DNA from: Methanococcus maripaludis C5
Lineage (GTDB): Archaea > AGJL01 > Methanococci > Methanococcales > Methanococcaceae
Assembly (NCBI RefSeq): GCF_000016125.1
Contig: NC_009135.1
Span: 1,302,001-1,366,000, forward strand
Reading direction: 5' to 3'
Length of the DNA stretch: 64,000 nucleotides
The position numbers and the translations under genes are program-made. The notes below the pieces were generated by a model. It was not told the DNA's origin and searched no databases. It saw nothing but the letters and a program-made list of their open reading frames with translations. Shown here piece by piece: positions 35,868-45,106 of this stretch. Every line of letters starts with the position of its first letter. Positions within the stretch are counted from its first letter, which is position 1.

Positions 35868-37010
35868 ATGTATATAAGGATTAACAATGGCGTTACAGAA
35901 TGTAACATCAGATTGGTAGGAACTGCACACGTATCTGATGATAGTATTACTGAGGTAAAGAACGCTATCGTCGAAACAGATCCGGAATTAGTAGCTATTG
36001 AATTAGATAAAGACCGATTTGTAGCCATGTTTCAAAACAAAAAAAATGACGTGGATTTAAAATCGGTCATAAAACAGGGCAAGGTTGGAATATACATAGT
36101 GCACTCCATCTTAGCAAACTTCCAGAAAAATATCGGGGAACAATTTGGGATAAAACCTGGAAGCGAAATGAAAAAAGCCACCGATCTTGCGATACAATAC
36201 CAAAAACCAATTTCATTAATTGATAGACCGATAAACATTACATTATCTAGAACAGTTAATAAAATGACGTTTAAAGAAAAGTTTGACTTTGTAATTGGTC
36301 TTTTAACTGAACAAAACGTTGAATTGGACGAAAAAGCAATTAATGAAATGGTATCAAATGCTGATGATTTAATTTTACTTTTAAAAGATATTTCTCCTTC
36401 AATTTACGAAACCCTTGTTAATGAAAGAGATAAATATATGGCAAAAAATCTCTTTGAAGCAAGCAAAGGAAAAGAAAATATTGTTGCAGTAGTTGGCGCT
36501 GGGCACGTTCCAGGAATTAAAAATTACCTCAAAAAAATGGAATCTGGAGAAGACATTGACTTAAAATCTTTAATGGATGTAAAAAAAAAGTCAAATATTT
36601 TAGGTAAAGTAATTTCAATTGCAATTCTATTAATAATATCATATGGATTTTGGACTGCATCATCAAATCTCGAAGCATTGAAAGCATTAACCTTAGAATG
36701 GGTCTTGATAAACGGCTGTCTTTCATCACTTGGTGTTTTTGTAGCTCGTGGAAAAATTCCAACAATTATTGCAGCGTTTTTAGCGGCCCCCATCACATCA
36801 TTAATCCCTGTAATCGGTGCAGGCTATGTTGCAGGCTTAGTTGAGCTTAAATTTAGGGATGTTTCTTTCAATGATATTGGAGCAATGCTGAATACTGAAA
36901 GTTTTAAAGAATTAATGGAAAATCAAGCTATGAGGGTTCTTTTAGTTGCTGCACTTGCAAATCTTGGGAGCGTTATTGGAACTTTCTATTTTATACCGAG
37001 ATTTTTATAA
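35868..37010 (+). CDS. TraB/PrgY family membrane protein
   Basis: The 380-residue protein has the TraB domain with the two key GX2H motifs, IRLVGTAHVSDDSI near residues 12-25 and VVGAGHVPGIKNYL near residue 222. These motifs resemble those of metal-dependent Tiki proteases. The C-terminal third has four to five hydrophobic helices (SNILGKVISIAILLIISYG onward), so it is membrane-anchored by its C-terminus. GGTGG precedes the chosen ATG by 4 bases. The substrate in archaea is unknown. Confidence 0.88.
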   Translation: MYIRINNGVTECNIRLVGTAHVSDDSITEVKNAIVETDPELVAIELDKDRFVAMFQNKKNDVDLKSVIKQGKVGIYIVHSILANFQKNIGEQFGIKPGSEMKKATDLAIQYQKPISLIDRPINITLSRTVNKMTFKEKFDFVIGLLTEQNVELDEKAINEMVSNADDLILLLKDISPSIYETLVNERDKYMAKNLFEASKGKENIVAVVGAGHVPGIKNYLKKMESGEDIDLKSLMDVKKKSNILGKVISIAILLIISYGFWTASSNLEALKALTLEWVLINGCLSSLGVFVARGKIPTIIAAFLAAPITSLIPVIGAGYVAGLVELKFRDVSFNDIGAMLNTESFKELMENQAMRVLLVAALANLGSVIGTFYFIPRFL

Positions 37011-37058
37011 ATATAACTTTTTTTGCAGTTGCATTAAAAAAAATTAAAAATTAATTTT

Positions 37059-39476
37059 TTATATTGTTGTTTCTTCTGCTGGTTCTTCAGTTGTTTCTTC
37101 TGCTGGTTCTTCAGTTGTTTCTTCTGCTGGTTCTTCAGTTGTTTCTTCTGCTGGTTCTTCAGTTGTTTCTTCTGCTGGTTCTTCAGTTGTTTCTTCTGCT
37201 GGTTCTTCAGTTGTTTCTTCTGCTGGTTCTTCAGTTGTTTCTTCTGCTGGTTCTTCAGTTGTTTCTTCTGCTGGTTCTTCAGTTGTTTCTTCTGCTGGTT
37301 CTTCAGTTGTTTCTTCTGCTGGTTCTTCAGTTGTTGACTTATTTTCAGAATCTGACACTTCGATTATGGTTTCTTCTTGACTTTCTGTTGTGGCTGGTTT
37401 TGTATATGAATAATCAGGGTATTCTATTTCAAACTCCACAACCTCGTTTGAATTAATATTTTCTTCGATATCTTCTGCATATATTCGTATATTGTGTGTT
37501 CCGTAGCTGATATCATCTATTGTTCCAGTATAATATCCCGAATTTTTTGTTAGAGTAAAACTAATTGTTCCATCGAGCATTACCATTACAGAATCAATTT
37601 CAGAATCGTCATCCGTAACTTGAACTTTTATAAATATGCTCGAATCTTCTTCAAAAGAATCTGCATTTTCAGGTTCTATTATTTCAACGTCTGGAGGAGT
37701 AATATCTCCTTCATTTATCTCAAATGTAACTTTTTGATTATAATTTGAGTTTCCAGCAATATCTGTTGCAAATATCCACAAAGTGTGAACCCCCCACTCC
37801 AGATCATCCAAAATATTTATGTAATAACCACTGCTTTCGATTAAATCAATATTGTAGCCATCGAGTCTTGCATAAACCGAATATAGTTCTGATTCATCCG
37901 TAACTTGAACTTTTATTGATACTTCAGAGCCTTCAGCATAGGATTTTGCAGTTGGTGAAATAATTTTAACATTTGGGGGGGTTGAATCAGGTGCGGATAT
38001 TGAAAATACTCTTGATACCAAAGAATTCGTATTTCCCAGATTATCTTCTGCATATATCCGTACCGTGTGCTTCCCGTAGTCCAAATTATTCAAAGATTTA
38101 GTGTAAGTCGTTCCAGTTTTTATTGGTATTTCTTTATAGTTATCATCTATTTCAAACACGACTGAGTGAATTCCAGAAGTATCATTTACAGATACGTTTA
38201 TTACAACTGTTTCATTTTTATTGAAGAATGTATTTTCTTTTGGAGAAATAAAGCTTACAATTGGAGGGGTTGAATCAGGTGCTAACGGAATATAATCTAT
38301 ATTTTCAAAATTAAGTTCATAATATGATTCAGAAAGTATATCTCCGTTAGAATCTTGATTTACTGCTTTTTGACTAAATCCTGTGCCTTCTGGAGCGTAC
38401 CATACATTTCCTGCAGTAAATTCGCCACCCAAAATATTACTTCTATTCATTGTTGGAACATTCCAATAATTTTCACCAGAATCTTTAAAACGCACATTTA
38501 TTGAATTATTGAACAAATTATCGTAGATCGTGTTATATTCTGTACCAAATTCAATTGAAATTCCTGATTCTAAATTATTTAAAAAGTTATTTTTAAAAAG
38601 TACGTTCAAATCCGAATTCCAAAATGTAACTCCCTTGGAGTTTTTAGAAATTTTATTTTCTGATATTGTATTTTCAAAAGTTTTCCAGGAATAAATTCCA
38701 GAATCCTCGTTTTCAAATATACTATTACTTTCAATCTTGTTAAATTCAGCTTCTCTTGCCAAAATACCATTATTTTCATTTTGATATATTTCATTAAATA
38801 TTACAGAATTATTTTGTGAATCCCATATGAAAATACCGTTATCTTCATTTTCAAAAACGTTATTTCCTGAAATAAGATTGTTTTTTGAATTTAATAGCTC
38901 AATTCCATTGTAAATGTTATTATTCACGGTGTTTTTGGTTACATTATTAAATTCAGACCCGTCTAAAAATATTCCTGAAGTAACAATTCCGATGACTCCG
39001 TTTTCATATACTAAATTTTCAGAAACATCGTTATTTTTTGAATTTAACACATAAATTCCATCATATGTATTTCCAAATACTTCGTTATTTGAAATTTTAC
39101 AGTTCTCTGCAGTTTCAAGAACGATTCCGTAATCAAAATTTGAAATTACCCCGTTTTTTAAAAGTACGTTATTTCCAGAAACCGTAATTCCCCATCCTTC
39201 ATAATTTCCAGAAATCGAATTTCCTTTTAAATCAAGTACAATATCGCTTCTATTAATTATAATACCATCAGATACATTTAAATCAGTGGTTAGTTCAACT
39301 GTTCCATTTTCTGGCACGTTATCTACTGCATCTCCAATAGAATTATTTGATTCTACAAATAAACCGCTTTGATACCAATAATGAGTAGTATTTACATAAA
39401 TCGTGGTATCTTCCGCAGATATTCCTGAAATGGCCCCCAAAATTACCATTAAAAGAAATATTTTAAAAATTTTCAT
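37059..39476 (-). CDS. Large exported surface protein: beta-helix, Ig-like domains, acidic repeat tail
   Basis: The 805-residue protein starts with a signal peptide (MKIFKIFLLMVILGAISGISAE). Residues of about 60-330 form a NosD/PbH1-type right-handed beta-helix with many NNVSENLVYENGVIGI-like units. Three Ig-like domains of about 95 residues follow, each beginning PDSTPP or GDITPP and containing YSVYARLDG or similar. The tail is TTEEPAEE repeated 11 times, ending TTI. I see no C-terminal membrane anchor or sorting motif. GAGGGGG precedes the chosen ATG. It probably sits in or on the S-layer; adhesion or glycan binding is an inference. Monocistronic. Confidence 0.85.
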   Translation of the reverse strand: MKIFKIFLLMVILGAISGISAEDTTIYVNTTHYWYQSGLFVESNNSIGDAVDNVPENGTVELTTDLNVSDGIIINRSDIVLDLKGNSISGNYEGWGITVSGNNVLLKNGVISNFDYGIVLETAENCKISNNEVFGNTYDGIYVLNSKNNDVSENLVYENGVIGIVTSGIFLDGSEFNNVTKNTVNNNIYNGIELLNSKNNLISGNNVFENEDNGIFIWDSQNNSVIFNEIYQNENNGILAREAEFNKIESNSIFENEDSGIYSWKTFENTISENKISKNSKGVTFWNSDLNVLFKNNFLNNLESGISIEFGTEYNTIYDNLFNNSINVRFKDSGENYWNVPTMNRSNILGGEFTAGNVWYAPEGTGFSQKAVNQDSNGDILSESYYELNFENIDYIPLAPDSTPPIVSFISPKENTFFNKNETVVINVSVNDTSGIHSVVFEIDDNYKEIPIKTGTTYTKSLNNLDYGKHTVRIYAEDNLGNTNSLVSRVFSISAPDSTPPNVKIISPTAKSYAEGSEVSIKVQVTDESELYSVYARLDGYNIDLIESSGYYINILDDLEWGVHTLWIFATDIAGNSNYNQKVTFEINEGDITPPDVEIIEPENADSFEEDSSIFIKVQVTDDDSEIDSVMVMLDGTISFTLTKNSGYYTGTIDDISYGTHNIRIYAEDIEENINSNEVVEFEIEYPDYSYTKPATTESQEETIIEVSDSENKSTTEEPAEETTEEPAEETTEEPAEETTEEPAEETTEEPAEETTEEPAEETTEEPAEETTEEPAEETTEEPAEETTEEPAEETTEEPAEETTI
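37066..37335 (-). repeat. Eleven perfect 24-bp tandem repeats coding TTEEPAEE
   Basis: The segment GGTTCTTCAGTTGTTTCTTC recurs exactly every 24 bases from 37081 to 37321, eleven times without a mismatch. Each unit encodes the octapeptide TTEEPAEE on the minus strand. Perfect identity over about 265 bases indicates recent expansion or active homogenisation, and the copy number should vary between strains. The array does not alter the frame because the unit is a multiple of three. Confidence 0.97.
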
Positions 39477-39713
39477 TCGAACCCCCTCTTCGAATCGTAT
39501 ATTGAAAACCCCCAAATTCGATATAACTATTACAATTATAATTTTCTAAAACGCTATTATTATAGCTTATTGTTAAAATAAAGGATTAATTTACCCCGTA
39601 AAATAAATTAAACCAAAAATATAGAATTAATCGTGCGATAAAAGAATAATTGTTTAGAGGTTTGAAAAAACCGAATTGTAAAATATAAAAAAGTAAATAA
39701 TTATTCAAAAAAT

Positions 39714-40718
39714 TTAACAAACTCTAGGTATTGGGTCGCCCATTGGTGTGTCAACAATTCTTTTTCCAACAATTGTTTCCATTAGTACCCCTTTGTGTTC
39801 AGAAGTCACATTTCCAATGATTTTGGCGTTTTTCCCAAGAGGATGTGCCTTTAAAATTTCAAGTATTTTTTCTGAATCTTCTGCTTTAACAGACATTACA
39901 ACTTTTCCTTCATTTGCAACCGTTAAAGGATCGATTCCAAGTGCCTCACCAATAGCCTGAACTTCATCGCTTATCGGGATCTTATCTTCATGGATCAATA
40001 TCCCTAAATTACTTTTTTCCGCCATTTCGTTTAATGAATCTGCAAGACCGCCTCTTGTAGGGTCTTTCATTGCATTAATTTCAAATCCTGCATTTAAAAC
40101 GCTTTGAACGATTCCATTTACCGGAGCCACGTCTGACTTTAAATCAGATTCAAATTCAAATCCTTCCCTTGTAAGAAGTATGGTAAGACCATGTTCCCCG
40201 ATATTTCCAGTAACGATTATTACATCGCCTTCTTTCATTCCACAATCTCTTACAGCTTTACCAGAATCAACAAGACCTATTCCTGCAGATGAAATGATTA
40301 TATCATCAACATTTGAAACTTTTGTGTCGCCAGTAATTATTGCAACCCCTGCTTCTTTACAAGCTTCATTTATGGATTTCATTATTTTATCCAACTTCTC
40401 AATATCAAAGCCTTCTGGAAGTACAATTGAAAGGGAAAGTGCAACGGGTTTTGCACCCATTACTGAAAGGTCGTTTACAGTCCCACATACTGAAATCCTA
40501 CCGATATCTCCGCCTGGGAAAAATATTGGATGTACCGTGTGCCCATCAACAGTAAAAACTATCTCCTTATCCTCAAGAGGTATTGTTGATGCGTCATCTA
40601 ATGATTCAAGACCTATTCCGCCTTCGATCTTGGTATTTTCTAAGTTACCAAGTATTGTTTCCTTAATTAACTTTTGCATTACGGTTCCGCCAGCACCGTG
40701 CATCCGTGTAATATTCAT
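39714..40718 (-). CDS. hypE: Hydrogenase maturation protein HypE
   Basis: HypE dehydrates carbamoyl groups on its C-terminal cysteine to make the cyanide ligands of [NiFe] hydrogenases. The 334-residue protein begins with the typical ITRMHGAGGTVMQKLI, has GLESLDDASTIPL and KDPTRGGLADSLNEMAEKS, and ends in GDPIPRVC, whose terminal cysteine is the active residue. This ending separates it from SelD, which shares the fold. GGAGTTGATCGC precedes the ATG. It is divergent from comA. Confidence 0.96.
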   Translation of the reverse strand: MNITRMHGAGGTVMQKLIKETILGNLENTKIEGGIGLESLDDASTIPLEDKEIVFTVDGHTVHPIFFPGGDIGRISVCGTVNDLSVMGAKPVALSLSIVLPEGFDIEKLDKIMKSINEACKEAGVAIITGDTKVSNVDDIIISSAGIGLVDSGKAVRDCGMKEGDVIIVTGNIGEHGLTILLTREGFEFESDLKSDVAPVNGIVQSVLNAGFEINAMKDPTRGGLADSLNEMAEKSNLGILIHEDKIPISDEVQAIGEALGIDPLTVANEGKVVMSVKAEDSEKILEILKAHPLGKNAKIIGNVTSEHKGVLMETIVGKRIVDTPMGDPIPRVC

Positions 40719-40797
40719 GCGATCAACTCCAAATTTAAACTACACATAATAGGTCATGTTATTTTTTATTGGTTGCGATATGGTTTTAATGCTGAAT

Positions 40798-40813
40798 ATT
40801 TCTTATAAGAAAT
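40798..40813. promoter_or_regulatory. Distal palindrome in the hypE-comA divergent region
   Basis: ATTTCTTATAAGAAAT is a perfect 16-base palindrome about 80 bases upstream of the hypE start and 117 bases upstream of the comA start. A nearly identical copy lies at 40902-40917. Such pairs often bind one regulator cooperatively. Confidence 0.5.
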
Positions 40814-40901
40814 GAAATTCCTGTTACAAATAACAAAATATATAATTGATAATTCACATAATATTTTAAAATGATATTATAATAAAAATTTTACCAATTC
40901 T

Positions 40902-40917
40902 ATTTCTTATAAGATAT
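40902..40917. promoter_or_regulatory. Proximal palindrome in front of comA
   Basis: ATTTCTTATAAGATAT repeats the distal palindrome with one change in its last bases. It ends 12 bases before the comA start codon, so it would overlap the transcription start or leader. A protein bound here should repress comA. The two sites are 104 bases apart, about ten helical turns. Confidence 0.5.
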
Positions 40918-40929
40918 GGTCGTGTAATT

Positions 40930-41685
40930 ATGAACGCATTTTCTTTTTTAAAATTGGAGAAAGGTACTGAAAATACCATGGTAATCGATAAAGGATTATC
41001 CCCAGACTTTATTAACGATTATCTAAAAGTATGTGGAAAATATATCACTTTTGCAAAATTTGGATGGGGCACAAGCGCTGTTCAACCCAGAAATGTCGTT
41101 AAGGAAAAAATTGAAAATTACAAAAAATATGGCGTTAAACCTTATCCTGGAGGAACGCTCTTTGAAGTTTGTTTTTCGAAAAATGTTTTTGATGAATACT
41201 TAAAAGAATGTAAAAACCTCGGATTTGAATGTGTTGAAATATCGGACGGTTCAATGGAGTTAAAACCTGAAGATAAGGACTACGCAATAAAACAGGCAAA
41301 AAAATCAGGTTTCATTGTTCTTTCAGAAGTTGGAAAGAAAAATATCGTTTTAGATGGCGAACTTGAAATCTATGAAAGAATAGAACTCGTAAAAAAAGAC
41401 CTTGAATCAGGTGCAGACTTTGTAATAATTGAAGGCAGAGAAAGCGGAAAATCAATCGGGCTTTTTGATGAAAAAGGGAATGTAAAAAAGGAAGAACTGG
41501 AAATACTTGCTGAAAACTTAGATATGTCTAAAATAATGCTTGAGGCACCTCAAAAAAATCAGCAGGTTGAATTTATATTACGTTTCGGGAATGAGGTAAA
41601 TCTTGGAAATATTTCATTTGAAGAAGTAATTTCACTAGAAACTCTGAGAAGAGGATTAAGAGGGGACACTTTCGGAAAAATTTAA
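40930..41685 (+). CDS. comA: Phosphosulfolactate synthase
   Basis: ComA adds sulfite to phosphoenolpyruvate to give (2R)-phospho-3-sulfolactate, the first step of coenzyme M synthesis. The 251-residue protein shows MVIDKGLSPDFINDYLKVCG, ITFAKFGWGTSAVQPRNVVK, KPYPGGTLFEVCFSKNVFDEYL, CVEISDGSMEL and FVIIEGRESGKSIGLFDEKG, all characteristic. It has two palindromes upstream and is followed after 18 bases by the ABC ATPase gene, so it may be the first gene of that operon. The ribosome site is weak (GTCGTG), unusual for this genome. Confidence 0.95.
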   Translation: MNAFSFLKLEKGTENTMVIDKGLSPDFINDYLKVCGKYITFAKFGWGTSAVQPRNVVKEKIENYKKYGVKPYPGGTLFEVCFSKNVFDEYLKECKNLGFECVEISDGSMELKPEDKDYAIKQAKKSGFIVLSEVGKKNIVLDGELEIYERIELVKKDLESGADFVIIEGRESGKSIGLFDEKGNVKKEELEILAENLDMSKIMLEAPQKNQQVEFILRFGNEVNLGNISFEEVISLETLRRGLRGDTFGKI

Positions 41686-41703
41686 GTTAAAAAGGTGTAA
41701 CTC

Positions 41704-42495
41704 ATGAATATTGAAGAAATTAAAATTATTGGTGGATTCAACAAGTGCGGAGAATCTGAAAAAGTAAACGAATTAGTTGTAAAACGAGGAGAAATTTTCG
41801 GAGTAGTTGGACCAACAGGAAGTGGAAAATCTAACTTAATAAGCGATATTGAACAGCTTGCTCAAGGAGATACCCCCTCTTCACGAAAAATACTCGTAAA
41901 CGGAAACGTTCCAGATATTGAAATGAGAAGAGATCCAAGAAAAAGAAGAATTGCCCAGCTTTCGCAAAACATGAACTTTTTAGCAGACATGAGTGTTGAA
42001 GAGTTTTTAATTATGCATGCAAAAAGCAGAGGCATGGATTCTGAAGGCGTTGTCGATAAAGTAGTCGATTTGGCAAACCAACTTACTGGGGAACCGATTA
42101 AAAAAGACTATAACTTAACAATACTCAGTGGTGGACAGTCAAGAAGCTTGATGGTTGCAGATGTTGCAGTTATCAGCGATTCACCGATTGTTTTAATTGA
42201 TGAAATCGAAAATGCAGGAATTAAAAAGCACGAAGCACTTGAACTTCTTGCAGGATGCGGAAAAATTGTCATGGTAATTACGCACGACCCGGTTCTCGCA
42301 TTAATGACTACACGGCGGGTTGTTATGAAAAATGGTGGAATGACCGAAATTATTGAAACCACCCCTGAAGAGAAAGAAGTATCTCATAGATTGAGTGAAA
42401 TTGACAGCTGGATGCTTTCAATGAGAGAAAAAGTAAGGCATGGCGAAAAATTAAACTTAAAAGACATAGAAACTCCGGCAGTTTCGGGTAATTAA
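41704..42495 (+). CDS. Soluble ABC-type ATPase of a methanogen three-gene module
   Basis: The 263-residue protein is a single ABC ATPase: Walker [18 protein letters not shown] near residue 34, signature [16 protein letters not shown] near residue 142, Walker [13 protein letters not shown], and switch histidine MVITHDP. It has no membrane segments, and no permease gene is nearby, so it is not a standard transporter. The start AAAGGTGTAACTC-ATG gives a good ribosome site. The next two genes, a HypB-like GTPase and an Fe-S protein, follow at 19 and 1 bases. I infer a role in cofactor or metal-centre assembly or activation. The family is unnamed to me. Confidence 0.8.
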   Translation: MNIEEIKIIGGFNKCGESEKVNELVVKRGEIFGVVGPTGSGKSNLISDIEQLAQGDTPSSRKILVNGNVPDIEMRRDPRKRRIAQLSQNMNFLADMSVEEFLIMHAKSRGMDSEGVVDKVVDLANQLTGEPIKKDYNLTILSGGQSRSLMVADVAVISDSPIVLIDEIENAGIKKHEALELLAGCGKIVMVITHDPVLALMTTRRVVMKNGGMTEIIETTPEEKEVSHRLSEIDSWMLSMREKVRHGEKLNLKDIETPAVSGN

Positions 42496-42514
42496 CTAAA
42501 CTGGATGTGAAATA

Positions 42515-43219
42515 TTGAAAATGATAATTGTTGCAGGAACTCCGGGTGCAGGAAAAACTTCCGTGATGACCCACACAATAAAACAGCTTGTAAGCAAAGG
42601 AAACAGACCGGCAGTCGTTAAAATTGACTGTTTGTATACTGATGATGACACCAGATACGGAAAACTTGGAATTCCGACACTCGTTGGTTTAAGCAAAGAT
42701 ATGTGTCCAGACCACTTTGCAATTTATAATTTAGAAGAAATGGCAGAATGGGCTGAAAAAGAAGGCGTTGATACATTGATTATCGAAACTGCAGGTCTCT
42801 GCCACAGGTGTGCGCCATACACCGAAAACAGCCTTGGAATTTGTGTAATTGATGCTACATCTGGTCCAAACACCCCTCGAAAAGTTGGACCTTTTTTAAC
42901 GAGTGCCGATGTTGTTGCAATAACCAAAGGCGACATCATTTCACAGGCTGAAAGGGAAGTTTTCAGAGAAAGAGTTCTTGAAATGAACCCAAAATGTACC
43001 ATATACGATGTAAACGGGCTTAGCGGACAGGGTTGTGCAGAAATTTCTGAAGAAATAATGGAAGCAAAAGATATCGTAGACCTTGAAAATGAAGAATTAA
43101 GACATAACGCTCCACTTTGTGTCTGTACTTTGTGTGTTGGAGAAACAAAAGTTGCTAAAAAGCACCATAGGGGTGTTTTAAGAAGAATCGATGGGTTTAC
43201 CAAATATATTGGTGAATAA
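42515..43219 (+). CDS. HypB/UreG-like metallochaperone GTPase
   Basis: The 234-residue protein belongs to the SIMIBI GTPase class. The P-loop is [16 protein letters not shown] near residue 4, the metal-binding-like segment [14 protein letters not shown] follows Walker B, and AITKGDII gives base specificity. It has cysteine-rich motifs absent from ordinary GTPases: [11 protein letters not shown] near residue 90 and a C-terminal [20 protein letters not shown] with Cys and His that could bind nickel or zinc. The start is a TTG spaced 4 bases from GTGA; an ATG two codons later is the alternative. It is embedded between the ABC ATPase and the Fe-S gene. Confidence 0.8.
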   Translation: MKMIIVAGTPGAGKTSVMTHTIKQLVSKGNRPAVVKIDCLYTDDDTRYGKLGIPTLVGLSKDMCPDHFAIYNLEEMAEWAEKEGVDTLIIETAGLCHRCAPYTENSLGICVIDATSGPNTPRKVGPFLTSADVVAITKGDIISQAEREVFRERVLEMNPKCTIYDVNGLSGQGCAEISEEIMEAKDIVDLENEELRHNAPLCVCTLCVGETKVAKKHHRGVLRRIDGFTKYIGE

Positions 43220-43220
43220 C

Positions 43221-43880
43221 ATGGAAAACATAAAAGAAATTATAAAACTGCTTCCAGGATATAACTGCAAAGCATGTGGGTTTAAAAGATGTGATCTCTT
43301 CGCAGAAAAAATCCTTGAAGGAGAAACCCCTGAAAACTGCCCATCATTATTCAAAGAAGAATTTAAAGGAAACATTGAAAAAATAAAAGAGCTTGTATCA
43401 GTTTTAGAACCTCTTGAAATTAAAAAAACATGTGCGCCTAAACCCGGACTTATTGGACTTTTGGATGGATATGAAGCTGACTTTTTACTTGACCCGCTTC
43501 CAAAAGAGCATTCTTGCAGGGAAACACTCATAATTCTTTCAAAAAATCCGATAAAAAAGGGCGATCATATTAAATACAGACCGTTAGGATGCCCAATTCC
43601 CCATTTTGCTGAAATAATCGATGATAGCCACGGCATGTATGTTGTACATTTAGAAGGACCATGCAACCGGTTTAATTCAGAAAAAATAGAATATATTGAA
43701 GTTGGAATTGCACTCGTTGCTGCATTTGAAGGAGTTTACAGAGGTAAAACTCCCGAAGTTGGAAAAACAGTTAAATTTATTCCAACTCACTGCATGATGC
43801 AGAAAGTCCACAGCGGCGTTGTCGTTGAAGTTGAAGGAAACAGGGTTTTAATTGAAGGAATTGATTTAAAAGTATGGTAA
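43221..43880 (+). CDS. Fe-S cluster protein of the ABC-GTPase module
   Basis: The 219-residue protein starts with a four-cysteine Fe-S motif of the RnfB/CdhD type (LPGYNCKACGFKRCDLFAEKI...ENCPSLF, cysteines near 16, 19, 24 and 41). The rest contains CGPKPG-like CAPKPGLIGLL, KYRPLGCPIPHFAEII, HLEGPCNRF and PTHCMMQKVHSG, with further conserved-looking cysteines and histidines. It begins one base after the GTPase stop codon, with GGTGA upstream. It could be the client or scaffold of the ABC ATPase and GTPase. It converges with larC, 8 bases apart. Confidence 0.78.
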   Translation: MENIKEIIKLLPGYNCKACGFKRCDLFAEKILEGETPENCPSLFKEEFKGNIEKIKELVSVLEPLEIKKTCAPKPGLIGLLDGYEADFLLDPLPKEHSCRETLIILSKNPIKKGDHIKYRPLGCPIPHFAEIIDDSHGMYVVHLEGPCNRFNSEKIEYIEVGIALVAAFEGVYRGKTPEVGKTVKFIPTHCMMQKVHSGVVVEVEGNRVLIEGIDLKVW

Positions 43881-43888
43881 TATAATAT

Positions 43889-45106
43889 TTAAAAACCATA
43901 AATTTCTTTTATTTTGGAATTTGCATGCCTTAAAACATCTTTTAACGGAATATTTAAATTTTCCGCAATTTTTTTCAAATCTTCAAATTCGGGTTTTATA
44001 TTTACGATTTTCCCATTTAAATCAGAGATTTTCACGTCAAATTCAAAATCAGTTTCATTTATATTGATTTTTACTTTTTCAAGTCTTCGTTTAGCCCTGA
44101 TTTTATCATAATGGTTAATCCTAACTCCAAGAGTTCCGGTTTCTTCGATTAAAATTTTTGCATATTTTTCATGGGTGTAATATGGGCATATCACAGAAAT
44201 CATACTCGATGGCCGATTTTTTTTACCAAATACTGGAGTTATAAATACATCGGGTGCTCCTTCGTTTAAAAGCCGCTCAACAGCGTATGCTAAAACTTCT
44301 GATGAAATATCATCAATATTCGTCTCTAAAATTACTGTTTTTTCAATTATTTTTTCATCGGTTTTTCCTTCAACTAGCCTTAAAACATTTGGAATATTTT
44401 CCATTCGTTTAGTTCCGGCACCGTATGCGGTTTTTAAAAGAATTATTTCTGGGTATGAGTCTGTAAATTCATCTGTAACGTTTGAAAGAATTGCAGCCCC
44501 AGTTGGAGTTAACAATTCAAAGTCAGAATCTACTTTTGAACATTTTAATTCGTGTTTACATAAAATTTCAAGTGTTGCAGGTGCAGGACTTGAAATAATT
44601 CCGTGATCCATAGATATTCTTCCATTTCCAAGTGCAGGTGGGGTTGAATAAATTTTTCCGTTTAAAAATCCATTTTTTTCTAAAATTAATACTGGTAAAA
44701 CTATGTCAAAAACCGTATCTAATGAAGATATCTCGTGTAAATGAAAATGATGCCCGTGAAGCTTTTCTTCTGCTTCAATTAAATCATTTATAATATTTTC
44801 ACAAATTTTAACTCCTTTTTCGGACATTTTTAAATTTTTAGAAGTATTTACAATAATTTCTTTTAATTTATCTGGATTTTTTATCTTTTCTTCGTCAATT
44901 CCAATTTTTAACCGTTTTGCAGAAATTCCGTTTACTTTTTCGTCCATTACGGATATTTTAAATGAGTTACAACTGTCTAATTTTTCTAATTCCAAAATCA
45001 CTTCATCCATTAAATCGTAGGAATTTGTAAGTGCGAGTAATGATGAAACAAACATGTCTCCAGACATTCCTGCAATTTTTGGGTCAATTACTAAAACTTT
45101 TGTCAT
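43889..45106 (-). CDS. larC: Nickel-insertion protein LarC (DUF111)
   Basis: LarC family proteins insert nickel into the pincer cofactor of lactate racemase-like enzymes by CTP-dependent cyclometallation. The 405-residue protein shows LVIDPKIAGMSGDMFVSSLLAL, the His-rich KLHGHHFHLHEISSLDTVFDIV near residue 117, TPTGAAILSNV and the C-terminal TNIDDISSEVLAYAVERLL. The stretch is a single unbroken gene rather than the LarC1/LarC2 frameshift form known in lactobacilli. No larB or larE is visible nearby. The nickel client in a methanogen is open. Confidence 0.9.
   Translation of the reverse strand: MTKVLVIDPKIAGMSGDMFVSSLLALTNSYDLMDEVILELEKLDSCNSFKISVMDEKVNGISAKRLKIGIDEEKIKNPDKLKEIIVNTSKNLKMSEKGVKICENIINDLIEAEEKLHGHHFHLHEISSLDTVFDIVLPVLILEKNGFLNGKIYSTPPALGNGRISMDHGIISSPAPATLEILCKHELKCSKVDSDFELLTPTGAAILSNVTDEFTDSYPEIILLKTAYGAGTKRMENIPNVLRLVEGKTDEKIIEKTVILETNIDDISSEVLAYAVERLLNEGAPDVFITPVFGKKNRPSSMISVICPYYTHEKYAKILIEETGTLGVRINHYDKIRAKRRLEKVKININETDFEFDVKISDLNGKIVNIKPEFEDLKKIAENLNIPLKDVLRHANSKIKEIYGF

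Noticed and set aside
37066-37335. CRISPR-like array
   Set aside because: The 24-base units are directly adjacent without spacers and encode an in-frame octapeptide; no cas genes are nearby.
37064-37456. Leucine-rich open frame (LLLVLQLF repeats) on the plus strand
   Set aside because: It is the antisense reading of the TTEEPAEE repeats, with no ribosome site; the opposite strand carries the complete exported protein.
39714-40718. Possible selenophosphate synthetase (SelD)
   Set aside because: The fold is shared, but the N-terminal HGAGG and the C-terminal PRVC tail are those of HypE, and there is no SelD active-site Cys/Sec loop or in-frame TGA.
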